Assembly (NCBI GenBank): GCA_013002375.1
Contig: JABDJW010000348.1
Location: forward strand, 1 to 10,321
Direction of reading: 5' to 3'
Source of the DNA: Acidimicrobiales bacterium
Lineage (GTDB): Bacteria; Actinomycetota; Acidimicrobiia; Acidimicrobiales; SHLQ01
Length of the DNA stretch: 10,321 bases
Shown here: positions 1 through 6,171 of the stretch, one piece after another
Layout of the letters: each line of letters opens with the position of its first letter
Position numbering within the stretch: position 1 is the first letter of the stretch
The notes under the pieces: generated by a model
Told to the model about the DNA's origin: nothing
Database searches by the model: none
What the model saw: only the letters and a program-made list of their open reading frames with translations
Position numbers and translations under genes: made by a program

Positions 1-1102
1 GGGTGGCGATGCGCTCGAGGCCGAACTCTTCTTGCGCCCGCTTCCGAGCCAGGATCGGCAGATGATCGAACTCGTGGCTCGCCGACTGCAGGTGCACAGC
101 CTCGGTGGCCGCAGTGGCGGGATCGGAGAAGTAGCGGCCGGCGTCGCCCAGCGCCTCACGGTTGAAGGGGGTGTCGAGCGCACAGATGTGGGCGCCGACT
201 CCCATCGCTTCGATCAGCGAAGGGTTGATACCGCCCACCGAGTGTCCATGGAAGTAGACTGCGGCATTGGCCAAGATTGCGCCGAAGTCCCTGCGGTCGT
301 GGACATGGCCCAGGAACCGAACCCGGCTGTCGCGGGTGGCGCATTCCTGCACCGCACGGGTCACCGGGCTGTCGTAGTTCGCGGTTCCGAGGACCACGAT
401 GTCACGATCGAGGGTCGTGCGGCAGTACGACTCGACGATCTTGTCGACGTTGTTCTCCGGCACGAGGCGACCGCCGGTGACGACGTAGCGGCCGGGTTCG
501 AGGTCGTACTTGGCCAGTCGATCGGCTGCTTTCTGGTTCTCGAGTTCGGCCGGTGTGAGAAGTTCGGTCCAGCAGTACGGGATGACTTCGGACTCGGCGT
601 TGAACTGGTCGCGGTACACGTGCTGCATGGCATGGCAGTCGGTGACCAAGGTGTCGGCGCAACGCTTCGAGATCCGCGCGCTGGCTCGGAAGACCCGGCG
701 GCCGACGGCGCCCCACTTCCCGCGCAGCCATTCCTGGCCATCCACGTTGAGCACGGTCGGGGTGCCGGTGGCCCGCAGCGCCGCCATCATCGGGGCATTG
801 GCCACATTGAACGCCAGGACGACATCGAATCGGTGCTTGGTGATCGCGGCCACCGTGGCCGACCAGCCGTGCGAGATGGTGTCGAGTTGCTTGGTGGAAA
901 TCGAAGGGACGCGCAGGCGCTTGACCCCTTTGTAGTCCGAGCCGGCGTGCTCGTGATCGCGCACGAACAACGTGACATCGTGGCCGCGCCGCGTGAGTTC
1001 AGGCAGCAGGACCGTGGCGAATGTTTCGTAGCCGGAGTACGTCGATGGAATCGTTCGGATTCCAAAGACCCCGATACGCAGGGGCGCGGCGGTTTCGGTC
1101 AT
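1..1102 (-). CDS. GT4-type glycosyltransferase with DUF1972 N-terminal domain (3' end outside window)
   Basis: The gene reads leftward from an ATG at 1102-1100 and stays open to the window edge, giving 367 codons without a stop. Family members are usually about 370-400 residues, so only a short C-terminal piece should be missing. Near the N-terminus (residues about 10-28) is a glycine-rich loop, IGVFGIRTIPSTYSGYETF, matching the DUF1972 signature of rhamnosyltransferase-like GT-B enzymes that donate sugar from a nucleotide to a growing glycan. The C-terminal Rossmann half has the donor-site segment HSVGGINPSLIEAMG at about 287-301. It keeps the second glutamate (E298) of the GT4 E-x7-E motif, but the first is glycine; I recall this being usual in DUF1972 proteins. 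It probably acts at the cytoplasmic membrane face in polysaccharide assembly, in line with the glycan genes at 5482-10321. Acceptor and sugar cannot be read from the sequence. The long plus-strand ORF opposite it is a shadow. Confidence 0.88.
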   Translation of the reverse strand, partial: MTETAAPLRIGVFGIRTIPSTYSGYETFATVLLPELTRRGHDVTLFVRDHEHAGSDYKGVKRLRVPSISTKQLDTISHGWSATVAAITKHRFDVVLAFNVANAPMMAALRATGTPTVLNVDGQEWLRGKWGAVGRRVFRASARISKRCADTLVTDCHAMQHVYRDQFNAESEVIPYCWTELLTPAELENQKAADRLAKYDLEPGRYVVTGGRLVPENNVDKIVESYCRTTLDRDIVVLGTANYDSPVTRAVQECATRDSRVRFLGHVHDRRDFGAILANAAVYFHGHSVGGINPSLIEAMGVGAHICALDTPFNREALGDAGRYFSDPATAATEAVHLQSASHEFDHLPILARKRAQEEFGLERIAT

Positions 1103-1124
1103 CGGGTGGGGACGGGGCGGTGCA

Positions 1125-1160
1125 CACGGCGAAGATTCGCCGCGATCGTTGCATTTTCAA
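1125..1160 (-). promoter_or_regulatory. Candidate promoter with overlapping palindromic operator for the leftward glycosyltransferase
   Basis: On the minus strand, TTGAAA (plus 1160-1155) is followed after exactly 17 bases by AATCTT (plus 1137-1132). This is a near-consensus -35 with a poor -10, placing the start of transcription about 20-25 bases before the ATG at 1102. The -10 lies inside a perfect inverted repeat, CGGCGAAGATTCGCCG (1127-1142), with 7-bp arms and a 2-bp centre. That shape suits a dimeric repressor site better than an RNA hairpin. The assignment is inferred from spacing and symmetry only; no regulator gene is present in the window. Confidence 0.33.
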
Positions 1161-1232
1161 GCACGACTTTCGCCCCTTGACCCTCTTGCAGTACTTCGGA
1201 CATCGACACATGAAATGATAGAGCCCGATTTC

Positions 1233-2495
1233 ATGAACCGTCTAGCTCGACTTTTTCACGCAGGGTGGTCAGCCGCTCCCGCTCCGCCATCGGCAGCCGT
1301 GCGGCTGGCGCTCGCCGCGCTCGTGGCCGTCGCCGGCTTGGTGTTCGCAGCCGGGGAAGCCTCGACACAACCGGATGCGGCCGAATCGGCCGATCTCGGC
1401 ATGCCCTTCGACGGCCGGTGGGCCAATGAGTTCGGCACCACACCCGATCGGCACGCTCGCCGCTCCGACCAGAACTGGACCATGGATGTCTTCGCGCCGG
1501 ACACCCCGGTCGCAGTGCGAGTCGGCAACGCGACCGGCGAGGTCGAGATCGAGGTCGATCGGGTCGAGCTCGACACGACATGCCAGTCGACGGCCGGGGA
1601 GTATGTCCAGGTCATCGTGCGGGTCGATGGCACCGATGTCGGCGTGGTGCTCTATCACCACCTCGTCGATGTTCAGGTCTCCGAGGGCGATCGATTGGAC
1701 AATGGTGCGGTGTTGGGACGCACCGTTTCGAACCCGACCGATCTGTTCGGAACGTGCTGGCGGGTCACGACCCCGCTCGGCATTCACACCCACCTCGCCA
1801 TTACGAATGCGGACGGCCACGCCTGCTATGTCCCGCACGATGTCGGCGAAGCACTGGTTGCGGGCACCACCATTGGCCGGATGGGCTTCGATGCCAACGG
1901 GGCGTCGGTGGGCTCGGCCCCGCGCGACGAATGCGGCTCGGCCCCGCCACCACCACCGCCGGTCATGTGTGGCAAACACGAGGCCACCATCGTGGGCACC
2001 GACGGTGATGACCTTCTGATCGGTACCCCCGGACGCGACGTCATCGCCGCCGGTTCGGGGAACGACCGGATCTTCGCCGGCGACGGTGATGATTTCGTCT
2101 GTGCCGGGCCCGGCCATGACGTCGTGTACCTCGAACTGGGCAACGACATCGTGAAGGGCGAAGAAGGTGACGACGTCCTCTTCGGGGGCGAAGGGGCCGA
2201 CACGTTGATCGGTGACGCCGGCGACGACGTCATCGATGGTGGTCCCGGAAACGACCTGCTGGTCGGGCGGGGCGGCGCCGACCGACTGCGGGGTCGGCGT
2301 GGGGCCGACACGCTCCGCGGCCAGGGCGGTCTCGACAACCTCGGCGGGGGACAGGGGCGCGACACCATGCACGGCGATGCCGACGACGACTTCCTGGCCG
2401 GTGGTCGCGGTCCCGACCTCGTCGTGGGCGGTACCGGCATCGACGACTGCACCGGCGGTCGCGGTGACGATGTCACCGCGGAGTGTGAGCCCTAA
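1233..2495 (+). CDS. Secreted RTX calcium-binding protein with degenerate M23 (LytM-like) domain
   Basis: This 420-residue protein probably works outside the membrane. The ATG at 1233 is preferred because a basic start (MNRLARLF) leads directly into a hydrophobic stretch at 21-40 and a likely signal-peptidase cut near A43; an upstream in-frame ATG at 1215 would only lengthen the n-region. Residues about 75-215 resemble an M23 beta-barrel: NWTMD (81-85) sits where HxxxD is expected, followed by VVLYHHL, then an EGDRLDNGAVLG segment, and the HxH motif as HTH (185-187). Asn81 replaces the first zinc-ligand His, so peptidase activity is doubtful and a wall-binding or structural role is possible. 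A proline run leads to 18 tandem RTX nonapeptides (255-416) and a short ECEP end. Four cysteines lie in the C-terminal half and could form disulfides. No type I secretion genes are nearby; the signal peptide points to Sec export. Only 9 bp separate it from the next gene. Confidence 0.85.
   Translation: MNRLARLFHAGWSAAPAPPSAAVRLALAALVAVAGLVFAAGEASTQPDAAESADLGMPFDGRWANEFGTTPDRHARRSDQNWTMDVFAPDTPVAVRVGNATGEVEIEVDRVELDTTCQSTAGEYVQVIVRVDGTDVGVVLYHHLVDVQVSEGDRLDNGAVLGRTVSNPTDLFGTCWRVTTPLGIHTHLAITNADGHACYVPHDVGEALVAGTTIGRMGFDANGASVGSAPRDECGSAPPPPPPVMCGKHEATIVGTDGDDLLIGTPGRDVIAAGSGNDRIFAGDGDDFVCAGPGHDVVYLELGNDIVKGEEGDDVLFGGEGADTLIGDAGDDVIDGGPGNDLLVGRGGADRLRGRRGADTLRGQGGLDNLGGGQGRDTMHGDADDDFLAGGRGPDLVVGGTGIDDCTGGRGDDVTAECEP
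1995..2480 (+). repeat. 18 x 27-bp tandem coding repeat (RTX nonapeptides)
   Basis: The reading frame divides into 18 consecutive nine-residue units with no insertion or slip. Aspartate occupies position 6 in all 18, and glycine occupies position 4 in 17; unit 15 (GDADDDFLA) has Asp there instead. Typical units are GGPGNDLLV and GGEGADTLI. This is the G-G-x-G-x-D calcium-binding repeat, expected to fold as a parallel beta-roll with Ca2+ between turns. Unit 6 (LELGNDIVK) and the Arg-rich units 11-12 are the most divergent, suggesting an old array rather than a recent expansion. Confidence 0.9.
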
Positions 2496-2498
2496 GCT
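2470..2498 (+). promoter_or_regulatory. Candidate leaderless promoter of the four-Cys protein gene
   Basis: ATGTCA (2470-2475), a 17-base spacer and TAAGCT (2493-2498) form a -35/-10-like pair. The -10 box ends 6 bases before the ATG at 2505, so transcription would begin at or next to the start codon. The -10 overlaps the stop codon (TAA, 2493-2495) of the RTX gene. No good Shine-Dalgarno sequence precedes the ATG, which fits a leaderless mRNA, common in actinobacteria. Read-through from the upstream gene remains possible. Confidence 0.3.
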
Positions 2499-2504
2499 GG
2501 CCTC

Positions 2505-2870
2505 ATGCCGATGCGGCAAGACTGCAAGTACTTCGAGAGCCGGACCTATCCCAGTGGCGACACGGTCCGAAAGTGCGATCTCGATCTCGCGCCCGAGGCG
2601 CCGTGGCGGTGCCCCGACGACTGCCCGAAATACGAGCGACGGTTGGCTGATGTCGACTGGAGCTACGGCACCCTGGTCACGCCGCCCACGCCGGCCGAGC
2701 CGGACAGTCTCGGCGAAGACCCCTCGATCGCGGCGCTGCTCGATTCCGCCGAGGACATCGTCAATGCGGCCGGTCCCCGCGTACGCGCCGAGGTCGACGC
2801 CGAAGGTGCGCGGGGCCCGAAACGCTTCGGGTCGCGATCACGACTTCGGCGCTTCTTCCGCCGCAAGTAG
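2505..2870 (+). CDS. Small four-cysteine protein with basic C-terminus, function unknown
   Basis: The product has 121 residues and I do not recognise a named family. The first third carries all four cysteines: C7, C24, C36 and C40 (C-x16-C-x11-C-x3-C), the last two in a RCPDDCPKYERR segment. Four spaced cysteines with nearby prolines suit a structural zinc site or an Fe-S site. Residues 41-60 are aromatic and charged (KYERRLADVDWSYG). A Pro/Ala/Glu-rich acidic middle follows, and the protein ends in a strongly basic tail (GPKRFGSRSRLRRFFRRK) that could bind nucleic acid, a membrane or an acidic partner. There is no signal peptide or membrane span, so it should be cytoplasmic. It lies about 100 bp before sufD in the same direction. 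A second ATG at 2511 is also possible. The coding call is supported by the strict G/C third-position pattern and the compact fit between neighbours. Confidence 0.78.
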   Translation: MPMRQDCKYFESRTYPSGDTVRKCDLDLAPEAPWRCPDDCPKYERRLADVDWSYGTLVTPPTPAEPDSLGEDPSIAALLDSAEDIVNAAGPRVRAEVDAEGARGPKRFGSRSRLRRFFRRK

Positions 2871-2955
2871 CGGCTGCGATCGGCGGGGAATTTCTCCTAT
2901 GGGGCTAGTGCTAATTCGGGTCGATCTCGATATCGTCTAATTGCCCGAGACGTCT

Positions 2956-2961
2956 GAGGAA
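2956..2961 (+). promoter_or_regulatory. Ribosome binding site deciding the sufD start
   Basis: GAGGAA lies 12 bases before the GTG at 2974, a slightly long but workable spacing. The alternative TTG start at 2941 has no purine-rich sequence ahead of it. The gap 2871-2940 is AT-richer than its surroundings and contains TATCGT (2931-2936), a possible -10 box with no clear -35. Confidence 0.4.
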
Positions 2962-2973
2962 CGGCCGATTCGA

Positions 2974-4290
2974 GTGTCAGCATTCAACCCCGACTCTGCG
3001 GCGTCCCTCGCGGGGCCCGCGTGGCTCACCCAGCGTCGATCCGACGCGGCGGCCCAGGTCGCCGCGCTCGAATGGCCGAGTGCGGACGACGAGGTCTGGC
3101 GCTACAGCCCGATCGGGGACTACAAACTCGACACCTTTGCGCCCACCACCCGGTCAGGGGTCGGGCCGACCGATCCGGCCTGGCTCGACGGCTCCGGGCC
3201 GTCGGTCGTAGTTCGTCTGGCCAACGGCATGGTGCAGTCGATCGAGCAACGGGGAACCACCAACAGCGGTCTCACCGTCGCCCGCGGTGTCGAGACCGAA
3301 TCGGCGCCGACCGACCCAACCGCCGAACTCACCGGCGATCTGGTCCTGGCGCTGGCCCAGGGTTTCAGCGCTGATCCGATCGTGATCACCGTCGCTCCCG
3401 GTGCCGTCATCGACGGCCCCGTGGTGATTCTTCATCACCTCGATGGGTCGGCGACCGATTCCGATGCCGTCGTGGCCGTTCCGACCTTGGTCCAGCTGGC
3501 GGTCGGCGCCGACGCCGAGGTCTCGGTCATCGAGCAACGCACGTCTTCAGCCGGTGCAACCCTGGCCGTGCCGGCGGCGGTCATCGAGGTCGCACCGGCG
3601 GCGCGCGTGCGCTACACCGACGTGCAACTCCTCGACGAGGCCGCCGTACAGCTCGGGTATCAGTACGCCACGGTCGATCAATCGGCGACGCTGACGCTCC
3701 TCCAAGCGGCGATGGGCGGCGAGTACGCCCGTATGCGCACCGATTGTCATCTCGTCGGCCGCGGGGCCACCGGCAACCTCGCTGCGCTGTATTTCGGCTC
3801 GAACGAGCAGACCCTCGACTTCCGCACGTTTCAGGAGCATCAGGCGGCCGACACGTCGAGCGATCTGTTGTACAAGGGGGTGGTCGACGATCACTCGCGT
3901 TCGGTGTACTCGGGCCTCATCCGCGTCGGTCCCGACGGGCGCGGCACCAACGCCTTCCAGACAAACCGCAACATCAAGCTGTCGCCCGACGCCTGGGCCG
4001 AATCGGTGCCGAACCTCGAGATCGAGCACAACGAAGTGCGCTGCAGCCATGCCTCGACCGTCGGCCCGATCGACGAGGATCAACAGTTCTACCTGGAGTC
4101 GCGCGGGGTGCGTCCCGAAGATGCCGAGCGGCTCGTCGTCGCCGGGTTCTTCGAGGAAGTGATCGCCAAGGCCGAACGCGATGGTCTTGCCGACACCCTT
4201 CGCAGCCTGGTCGCCGCGAGGCTGGCCCAGCACGTCGAACATGGCGAGCGGGCCGAAGCAGGCCGGGGCAATGACGGAGTGTCGTCATGA
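2974..4290 (+). CDS. sufD: Fe-S cluster assembly protein SufD
   Basis: SufD pairs with SufB and a SufC dimer to form the cytoplasmic SufBC2D scaffold on which Fe-S clusters are built. From the GTG at 2974 the protein has 438 residues, close to the usual size (E. coli SufD is 423). It begins in family style, with LAGPAWLTQRR followed by EVWRYSPIGDYKLD. The middle is the repetitive beta-helix core. The C-terminal part is highly typical: YFGSNEQTLDFRTFQEH, SRSVYSGLIRV, GTNAFQTNRNIKLS, and CSHASTVGPIDEDQQFYLESRG. C357 and H359 correspond to the C-x-H pair (Cys358/His360) linked to cluster assembly in E. coli SufD. It reads as SufD rather than SufB because of the SHASTVGPIDEDQ segment. The stop overlaps the start of the Rieske gene (ATGA at 4287-4290). 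No sufB or sufR precedes it here. The longer TTG start at 2941 would add 11 residues. Confidence 0.94.
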   Translation: MSAFNPDSAASLAGPAWLTQRRSDAAAQVAALEWPSADDEVWRYSPIGDYKLDTFAPTTRSGVGPTDPAWLDGSGPSVVVRLANGMVQSIEQRGTTNSGLTVARGVETESAPTDPTAELTGDLVLALAQGFSADPIVITVAPGAVIDGPVVILHHLDGSATDSDAVVAVPTLVQLAVGADAEVSVIEQRTSSAGATLAVPAAVIEVAPAARVRYTDVQLLDEAAVQLGYQYATVDQSATLTLLQAAMGGEYARMRTDCHLVGRGATGNLAALYFGSNEQTLDFRTFQEHQAADTSSDLLYKGVVDDHSRSVYSGLIRVGPDGRGTNAFQTNRNIKLSPDAWAESVPNLEIEHNEVRCSHASTVGPIDEDQQFYLESRGVRPEDAERLVVAGFFEEVIAKAERDGLADTLRSLVAARLAQHVEHGERAEAGRGNDGVSS

Positions 4291-4646
4291 CCGAACTCAC
4301 CCGACTGTGCGCGCTCGACGACATCGACCCCGAAGCCGGGCTGCGGGTCGACGTCGGCGAGCTGCGGATCGCCCTGGTCCGGATCGACGACGATGTCTAT
4401 GCCATCGGGGATCGGTGTTCGCACGCCGATGTCTCGTTGGCCGACGGCGAGGTCGACGTCGACGATTGCGCGATCGAATGCCCGAAGCACGGCAGTCTTT
4501 TCTCGCTCACGACCGGCGAGCCCCTGTCCATGCCCGCGGTTCGGCCCGTGCCCGTCTACTCGATCGAAGTTGTCGGCCCCGACGTCATGCTGCGACCCGC
4601 CGCCGCCGATCAAGCCCCGGACGTTCCCGCTCAGGAGTCCTCATGA
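4287..4646 (+). CDS. Rieske [2Fe-2S] ferredoxin (non-heme oxygenase ferredoxin-subunit type)
   Basis: This 119-residue soluble protein carries both Rieske ligand boxes: C44-S-H46 in DRCSHADVSL and C65-P-K-H68 in ECPKHGSLFSL. Two Cys and two His bind one [2Fe-2S] cluster. It is a complete single domain of the size of dioxygenase ferredoxin subunits, with no membrane anchor, and would transfer single electrons in the cytoplasm. No oxygenase or reductase partner is nearby. Its place between sufD and sufC, with ATGA overlaps on both sides (4287-4290 and 4643-4646), is an order known from other actinobacterial SUF operons. A role in supplying electrons to cluster assembly or acting as a cluster acceptor is inferred from that position only. 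The last 20 residues are an unstructured Ala/Pro tail. Confidence 0.93.
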   Translation: MTELTRLCALDDIDPEAGLRVDVGELRIALVRIDDDVYAIGDRCSHADVSLADGEVDVDDCAIECPKHGSLFSLTTGEPLSMPAVRPVPVYSIEVVGPDVMLRPAAADQAPDVPAQESS

Positions 4647-5443
4647 CCTCGCTCGTGATCAAAGGGCTGCGCGCCGCCGTAGCCGGCACCGAGATCCTCA
4701 CCGGCGTCGACCTCACCGTGTCCAGCGGCGAGGTGCACGCGGTCATGGGCCCGAACGGTTCGGGTAAATCCACGTTGTCCCATGTGCTGATGGGTCGCCC
4801 GGGCTACGAGGTGACCGGCGGCTCGGTCACGCTCGATGGGGTCGATGTCCTGTCCATGCCGACGTGGCAGCGAGCGCAGGCCGGACTCTTCTTGGCCATG
4901 CAATACCCGGTCGAAGTGCCCGGGGTCTCCCTGCTCGACATGCTGCACGCGGTGTCCGACGCCGGTGCCGCGCCGCTGTCCGATCTCTCGAGCCGGCTCC
5001 AGGAGCAAGCCGCGGCGATCGACTTCGACGAGAGGTTCCTGGATCGGCCATTGAACGTCGATCTCTCCGGTGGCGAACAGAAGCGCAACGAAACATTGCA
5101 GCTGGGTGTGCTCCGACCCAAGATCGCCATCCTCGACGAGCTCGATTCCGGGCTCGACGTCGATGGCCTGGCCACGATCAGCCGCCGCATCGAACACGCC
5201 ACCAACGCCGACGATCTCGGCGTGCTGGTGATCACGCACTACAGCCGGCTGCTCGAACAACTGCGGCCTGATCACGTGCATGTTTTGGTCGGCGGGCGCA
5301 TTCAGGCCAGCGGGGGCCCCGAACTGGCCGATGAGCTCGAAGAAACCGGCTATGCCGCGTACCTGCCTGCGGCGGCGGGGGCGGTTCCGGCATCGACGGG
5401 CGCCGATCCGTTCGCGGACCCCTTCGCCGACCCCCTCGGGTAG
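4643..5443 (+). CDS. sufC: Fe-S cluster assembly ATPase SufC
   Basis: SufC is the ABC-type ATPase of the SufBC2D complex; its ATP-driven dimerisation reshapes the SufB-SufD pair during cluster building. The ATG at 4643 gives 266 residues, with AGGAG at 4633-4637 (5-base spacing) and an ATGA overlap with the Rieske stop. All nucleotide-site motifs are present: Walker A GPNGSGKST (36-44), Q-loop region AMQYPVEVPGVS, signature LSGGEQKRNE (from 141), Walker B with D165-E166 in AILDELDSGLD, and the H-loop His199 in ITHYSR. The tyrosine-containing H-loop and the LDELDSGLDVD string are SufC hallmarks. The start codon is well supported; longer forms from upstream would read through the Rieske gene in another frame. 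The C-terminus has an extra Ala/Pro tail ending in repeated ADPF units (ADPFADPFADPLG), making it longer than E. coli SufC (248). sufS and sufU do not follow; the next gene is a glycan gene after a 38-bp gap. Confidence 0.95.
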   Translation: MTSLVIKGLRAAVAGTEILTGVDLTVSSGEVHAVMGPNGSGKSTLSHVLMGRPGYEVTGGSVTLDGVDVLSMPTWQRAQAGLFLAMQYPVEVPGVSLLDMLHAVSDAGAAPLSDLSSRLQEQAAAIDFDERFLDRPLNVDLSGGEQKRNETLQLGVLRPKIAILDELDSGLDVDGLATISRRIEHATNADDLGVLVITHYSRLLEQLRPDHVHVLVGGRIQASGGPELADELEETGYAAYLPAAAGAVPASTGADPFADPFADPLG

Positions 5444-5481
5444 CCGGCTCAACGTGGGGAGACCGGTGCCGATGGGGCATC

Positions 5482-6129
5482 GTGAGTTCTCTCGAACGCG
5501 GCAGTAGGGCGTTTCGCATCACCAAGCGGTGGTTCGATCTCGTTGCCGCGCTGCTCGGTCTCTTGTTCACGGCACCGCTGATGCTCGTCGCGGCGGTGGC
5601 GATCGCGGTGACGATGGGCCGGCCCGTACTGTTCCGCCAGGAGCGAATCGGGCGCGGTGATCGGCCGTTCGTCGTCGCCAAGTTTCGAACGATGCGAGCC
5701 GGGACAGGTGACGACGCGGACCGGTTGACTGTGGTGGGCCGGTGGCTCCGGGCGACGAGCATCGATGAGCTGCCCCAGCTCTGGAACGTGGTACGGGGTG
5801 AGATGTCGCTGGTCGGACCGCGCCCGTTGCTGCCGCAGTACGTCGATCGTTACTCGGCCCGTCAGCGCCTCCGGCACGACGTCCGCCCCGGGATCACCGG
5901 CCTGGCCCAGATCTCGGGCCGCAACGGGATCGATTGGGAGACCCGCCTGGAACTCGACGTGCAATACGTCGAGTCATGTTCCTGGCGGCGGGACCTGGCC
6001 ATCCTCGGAGTCACGGTCAAGACGGTGCTGACGGCTGACGGCGTGACGTCCGCCGATCACGCCACCATGACCGAGTTCGCCGGCAGCAACGCGCGATCCA
6101 CGCCGGCATCGACCGACACTGCTGCGTAG
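5482..6129 (+). CDS. Initiating phosphoglycosyl transferase (bacterial sugar transferase, PglC/WcaJ core)
   Basis: This 215-residue membrane enzyme moves a phospho-sugar from a UDP-sugar to undecaprenyl phosphate, the first step of polysaccharide repeat-unit assembly. It is the short catalytic-core form without the multi-span N-terminal region of WcaJ. KRWFDLVAALLGLLFTAPL and the following residues (15-45) form the single hydrophobic re-entrant helix. Conserved pieces follow in order: PVLFRQERIGRG, FVVAKFRTM, TSIDELPQLWNV with the catalytic Asp95-Glu96 pair, GEMSLVGPRPLLPQY, and RPGITGLAQISGRNGIDWE. The last 20 residues are a low-complexity Ser/Thr/Ala tail. The GTG at 5482 is the only reasonable start, with GATGGGG close upstream (5471-5477). 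It opens the right-hand glycan block although 38 bp after sufC, so it may be partly transcribed with the SUF genes. The sugar cannot be fixed from sequence. Confidence 0.95.
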   Translation: MSSLERGSRAFRITKRWFDLVAALLGLLFTAPLMLVAAVAIAVTMGRPVLFRQERIGRGDRPFVVAKFRTMRAGTGDDADRLTVVGRWLRATSIDELPQLWNVVRGEMSLVGPRPLLPQYVDRYSARQRLRHDVRPGITGLAQISGRNGIDWETRLELDVQYVESCSWRRDLAILGVTVKTVLTADGVTSADHATMTEFAGSNARSTPASTDTAA

Positions 6130-6130
6130 A

Positions 6131-6156
6131 CCGGCCCCCTGGTCGGACGAGGCCGG
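6131..6156 (+). terminator. Inverted repeat after the phosphoglycosyl transferase gene, possible terminator
   Basis: CCGGCC (6131-6136) and GGCCGG (6151-6156) are perfect 6-bp arms around a 14-base loop, starting 1 bp after the TAG stop. No T-run follows, so intrinsic termination is uncertain. The repeat also sits where the -35 region of the next gene would lie and could have a regulatory role. Confidence 0.25.
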
Positions 6157-6158
6157 CG

Positions 6159-6164
6159 TACACT
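6159..6164 (+). promoter_or_regulatory. Candidate -10 box of a leaderless promoter for the pterin dehydratase
   Basis: TACACT fits the TAnnnT -10 pattern and ends 7 bases before the GTG start at 6172, putting the transcription start at about the first base of the codon. There is no Shine-Dalgarno sequence in the gap. A -35 box is not recognisable in the GC-rich stretch about 17 bases upstream. Confidence 0.4.
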
Positions 6165-6171
6165 GGGCCAC

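Noticed and set aside
32..1180. 382-codon plus-strand ORF opposite the leftward glycosyltransferase
   Set aside because: The minus strand encodes a protein with clear DUF1972 and GT4 motifs over the same span. The plus-strand product has no recognisable domain and is a typical high-GC antisense shadow.
1176..1181. TTGACC as a -35 box for the RTX gene
   Set aside because: No acceptable -10 lies 16-19 bases downstream, so no promoter was called.
1995..2480. Tandem 27-bp repeats as a CRISPR or non-coding satellite
   Set aside because: The repeat keeps reading frame with a nine-residue RTX consensus and differs freely at the DNA level, so it is protein-coding.
1269..2519. 416-codon minus-strand ORF across the RTX gene
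   Set aside because: Its apparent regularity is the mirror of the 27-bp RTX repeat. The plus frame has a signal peptide, M23-like motifs and 18 in-register units, so the antisense ORF is a by-product.
2897..2920. Possible iron-regulator (DtxR/IdeR-like) box before sufD, around CTAGTGCTAAT
   Set aside because: Only a loose resemblance to the consensus and no proper dyad symmetry, so it cannot be supported.
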